Source: an uncultured Burkholderiales bacterium (GTDB taxonomy: Bacteria; Pseudomonadota; Gammaproteobacteria; Burkholderiales; Burkholderiaceae_C). From it: a stretch of DNA of 45,394 nucleotides. The notes under the pieces were generated by a model, which was not told the DNA's origin, did no database searches, and saw only the letters and a program-made list of their open reading frames with translations. This document shows positions 43,429 through 45,394 of this stretch, in pieces (position 1 is the first letter of the stretch; each line of letters begins with the position of its first letter). Position numbers and translations under genes: made by a program. The stretch covers positions 1 to 45,394 of the forward strand of contig CAILYC010000015.1 in the NCBI GenBank assembly GCA_903838355.1, written 5' to 3'.

Positions 43429-44045
43429 GCGAACATCTCCTTCAATTGATCGATGGCCGCCTTGGTCACCAATACCTTTTTGTAATGCACCAAGGACAAG
43501 GGATCGGCATAACGGGGCTCAACCACCAAGACATTGGGCAAGTTGCGTGAAGCCAAGTACAAGTTGTCATCCACTTGGTCAGAGATGACCAAGACCGAAT
43601 GCAAGTTCATGGCCTTGAATTTCGCGGCCAAGAGTTTGGTTTTGGGGGCCTCCACAGTCAGCGTGTCGACGACGGCCAAACGGCCTTCGCGTGCCAACTG
43701 AGAAAAGATGGATGCCATCCCAGCACGGTACATCTTTTTGTTGATTTTTTGCGTGAAATTCTCGTCGGGCATATTGGGAAATATGCGACCGCCTCCACGC
43801 CACAAGGGCGAAGACGTCATACCGGCACGAGCGCGACCGGTTCCCTTTTGCTTAAAAGGCTTTTTGGTCGAGTGTTTCACTTGTTCGCGGTCTTTTTGAG
43901 CGCGAGTGCCTTGACGGGCATTGGCTTGATACGCCACGACGATTTGGTGAACCAAGTCTTCGTTGTAGGCGCGACCAAAAACAGTCTCAGGCGCGTCAAA
44001 TTTGGAAGACGCTTGGCCTTGTTCGTTCAAGAGTTCGAGCTGCAT
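43425..44045 (-). CDS. rplD: Ribosomal protein uL4
   Basis: Large-subunit protein (206 aa) whose loop reaches into the exit tunnel (the [15 protein letters not shown] region). In E. coli it represses its own operon by binding the S10 leader and acting with NusA; whether that applies here is unknown. Its ATG overlaps the rplC stop by one base (TGATG). Confidence 0.98.
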   Translation of the reverse strand: MQLELLNEQGQASSKFDAPETVFGRAYNEDLVHQIVVAYQANARQGTRAQKDREQVKHSTKKPFKQKGTGRARAGMTSSPLWRGGGRIFPNMPDENFTQKINKKMYRAGMASIFSQLAREGRLAVVDTLTVEAPKTKLLAAKFKAMNLHSVLVISDQVDDNLYLASRNLPNVLVVEPRYADPLSLVHYKKVLVTKAAIDQLKEMFA

Positions 44046-44716
44046 CAGTTCGCTCCCTTATCTTTGGCTTTGACAGCGGGTCTAACGGTCACAAATCCAC
44101 CGGCCGAGCCAGGAACGGCGCCCTTGATCAAGAGCAATTGGCGGGCTTCGTCAATGCGAAACACATCCAAGTTCTGCGTGGTCACGGTGATATCACCCAT
44201 GTGGCCAGACATGCGCTTGCCAGGGAACACACGACCAGGATCTTGCGCCATGGAGATGGATCCAGGCACATTGTGCGAACGGCTGTTACCGTGTGACGCT
44301 CTTTGTGAATGGAAGTTGTGGCGCTTGATGGTTCCGGCAAAACCTTTGCCAATGGAGGTGCCTTGCACATCCACTTTTTGGCCTACAACAAACACATCGG
44401 TCACGGGCACCGCAGCACCCGCTGCATATTTGGCAGCAAGTTCTGGTGTGACACGGAATTCTTGAATAATTTCGCCAGCTTCAACGCCTGCCTTGGCAAG
44501 GTGTCCGGCAATGGGTTTGGTGACGCGCGAAGCTTTTTTCTCACCAAACGTGACCTGCAAGGCCACATATCCATCATGTTCCTGCGTTTTAACTTGAGAC
44601 ACTCGGTTGTTGGATACGTCCACCACCGTGACAGGCACAGAGTCGCCTTCGTCGGTGAATAGGCGCATCATGCCCACCTTGCGTCCAAGCAAACCCAAAC
44701 GGGTGCTTTGACTCAT
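44045..44716 (-). CDS. rplC: Ribosomal protein uL3
   Basis: Large-subunit core protein (223 aa). The start [20 protein letters not shown] is characteristic, and [16 protein letters not shown] is its end. The glutamine methylated in uL3 ([13 protein letters not shown] region) is present. I use the ATG at 44716 with GGAGA 7 bases upstream; the longer frame from 44758 lies inside the leader. It has its own strong promoter at 44816-44845. Confidence 0.97.
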   Translation of the reverse strand: MSQSTRLGLLGRKVGMMRLFTDEGDSVPVTVVDVSNNRVSQVKTQEHDGYVALQVTFGEKKASRVTKPIAGHLAKAGVEAGEIIQEFRVTPELAAKYAAGAAVPVTDVFVVGQKVDVQGTSIGKGFAGTIKRHNFHSQRASHGNSRSHNVPGSISMAQDPGRVFPGKRMSGHMGDITVTTQNLDVFRIDEARQLLLIKGAVPGSAGGFVTVRPAVKAKDKGAN

Positions 44717-44815
44717 TTTTTTCTCCAAAACCCCCACCACAATCACTGCAATTGGCAATTGTGTTTTGTATGTGAGAGACGGTTGATAAATTTCTAGTTT
44801 TTACTAGAGCCTTAG

Positions 44816-44845
44816 ATTATAACTCTTTTCCTCACCAAAAAGCAA
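44816..44845 (-). promoter_or_regulatory. Strong sigma70 promoter for rplC
   Basis: On the minus strand, a consensus TATAAT (44821-44816) lies 18 bp after TTGCTT (44845-44840). The transcript would start near 44808 and carry a leader of about 92 nt before rplC. This leader has a perfect hairpin TCTAGT-loop-ACTAGA (44808-44793) and CAATT-GCC-AATTG (44761-44749). Confidence 0.65.
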
Positions 44846-44860
44846 TCTAGGAATCTTTTT

Positions 44861-44890
44861 GGTCCATGGACCCCGTTTCATGGGGGTCCA
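44861..44890. other. Overlapping palindrome and hairpin after rpsJ
   Basis: GGTCCATGGACC (44861-44872) is a perfect 12-bp palindrome that overlaps the left arm of a second hairpin TGGACCCC (44867-44874) / GGGGTCCA (44883-44890). The two structures exclude each other. The T-run is on the plus strand side (44895-44901), so it is not a normal terminator for the minus-strand rpsJ transcript. Confidence 0.55.
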
Positions 44891-44899
44891 AGTGTTTTT

Positions 44900-45214
44900 T
44901 TATTGCAACTTGATCTCGACATCCACGCCGGCTGGCAAATCAAGTTTCATCAAAGCGTCGACGGTTTTGTCGGTGGGATCCACAATGTCCATCAAACGCT
45001 GATGGGTGCGAATCTCGAGCTGATCGCGCGATGATTTGTTGACGTGCGGTGAGCGCAAAATATCAAAGCGCTTCATGCGTGTGGGCAAAGGAACGGGGCC
45101 CTTCACGATGGCGCCCGTGCGCTTGGCCGTGTCCACAATCTCAGCGGCCGATTGATCGATGAGTTTGTAGTCAAATGCTTTGAGGCGAATGCGGATTTTT
45201 TGTTTGGTGGTCAT
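44900..45214 (-). CDS. rpsJ: Ribosomal protein uS10
   Basis: Small-subunit protein (104 aa) that also binds NusB in transcription antitermination. The pattern is complete: [41 protein letters not shown], and [30 protein letters not shown]. It begins 5 bases after the tuf stop, so rpsJ belongs to the tuf transcript; the 183-bp gap before rplC contains a new promoter. Confidence 0.98.
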   Translation of the reverse strand: MTTKQKIRIRLKAFDYKLIDQSAAEIVDTAKRTGAIVKGPVPLPTRMKRFDILRSPHVNKSSRDQLEIRTHQRLMDIVDPTDKTVDALMKLDLPAGVDVEIKLQ

Positions 45215-45219
45215 GTTCT

Positions 45220-45394
45220 TTACTCCAATACCTTGGCAACGACACCGGCTCCCACCGTTTTGCCACCCTCGCGGATCGCAAAGCGCAAGCCCTCTTCCAT
45301 CGCAATGGGGTGGATCAACTTGACCGTGATCGACACGTTGTCACCAGGCATCACCATCTCTTTGCCTTCTGGCAACTCGATCGCGCCGGTCACG
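45220..45394 (-). CDS. tuf: Elongation factor Tu, 3' end only
   Basis: GTPase delivering aminoacyl-tRNA to the ribosome. Only the last 57 or so codons of domain 3 are in the window: [40 protein letters not shown] and the stop at 45222-45220. The start lies beyond the right edge. The rpsJ gene follows 5 bp downstream. Confidence 0.96.
   Translation of the reverse strand, partial: VTGAIELPEGKEMVMPGDNVSITVKLIHPIAMEEGLRFAIREGGKTVGAGVVAKVLE

Noticed and set aside
44867..44901. Terminator for rpsJ
   Set aside because: The T-run follows the hairpin on the plus strand, whereas rpsJ is transcribed on the minus strand, where the hairpin is followed by A residues.

Overview
The window reads as one stretch of a Burkholderiales chromosome, most likely Comamonadaceae or a close relative. 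The basis is the reading of the proteins themselves: a betaproteobacterial-type LptD/SurA/RsmA block, LplT next to Alr, GlcE/GlcF, AmgK and MurU, a cytochrome c' divergent from a cytochrome b561, a regulatory PTS (EIIA-HPr-EI) without EIIB or EIIC, and a tuf-rpsJ-rplC... ribosomal block. I see no phage, insertion sequence, CRISPR array, tRNA or rRNA, so this is core genome, not an island.

Layout. 1-2.1 kb: an OmpR-family response regulator (5' end outside the window) and its histidine kinase. 2.2-4.6 kb (minus): ilvE, a zinc-finger protein and the LPS heptosyltransferase waaF. 5.2-7.2 kb (minus): radA and an unrecognised membrane protein. 7.5-13.3 kb (plus): tktA, gap, glcE, glcF. 13.5-15.3 kb (minus): a glutathione peroxidase and lplT. 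15.5-16.7 kb (plus): alr. 16.7-17.5 kb (minus): an HpcH/HpaI-type aldolase. 17.9-24.5 kb (plus): murU, pepP, rubrerythrin, rubredoxin, maeB and a barstar-family protein. 24.7-29.4 kb (minus): lptD-surA-rsmA. 29.6-31.7 kb (plus): amgK, rsmE. 31.7-36.6 kb (minus): MFS transporter, EIIA, HPr, EI, hyi. 36.8-38.1 kb (minus): a lipoprotein and a cytochrome c'. 38.4-39.0 kb (plus): a cytochrome b561. 39.2-39.7 kb (minus): a peroxiredoxin. 39.8-45.4 kb (minus): tuf (3' end), rpsJ, then rplC to rpsQ.

How the genes work together. Several serve the cell envelope: WaaF and LptD/SurA (LPS synthesis and outer-membrane delivery), LplT (phospholipid recycling), Alr (D-alanine), and AmgK plus MurU (peptidoglycan recycling). 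Central and C2/C3 carbon flow is covered by transketolase, GapA, GlcE/F, hydroxypyruvate isomerase, the aldolase and malic enzyme, with the incomplete PTS as a likely regulator. Peroxide defence is represented by glutathione peroxidase, rubrerythrin/rubredoxin and peroxiredoxin.

The most unusual signal is not a gene. Short perfect or near-perfect tandem repeats of 6-15 bp occur across the window. Inside genes the units are multiples of three (9, 9, 12, 15, 9 and 6 bp in the response regulator, pepP, rsmA, tktA and the MFS gene) and encode low-complexity loops or tails. Between genes, four unrelated arrays have a 7-bp period. Two further duplications copy a stop codon. A five-copy 12-bp array upstream of lptD lies in an open frame continuous with lptD. 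Other points of interest are an orphan barstar with no visible barnase, amgK and murU separated by about 11 kb, glcEF without glcD, mutually exclusive hairpins at the tktA start, a direct-repeat operator candidate before rubrerythrin, and an internal promoter and leader before rplC. I did not find a clearly new multi-gene system.
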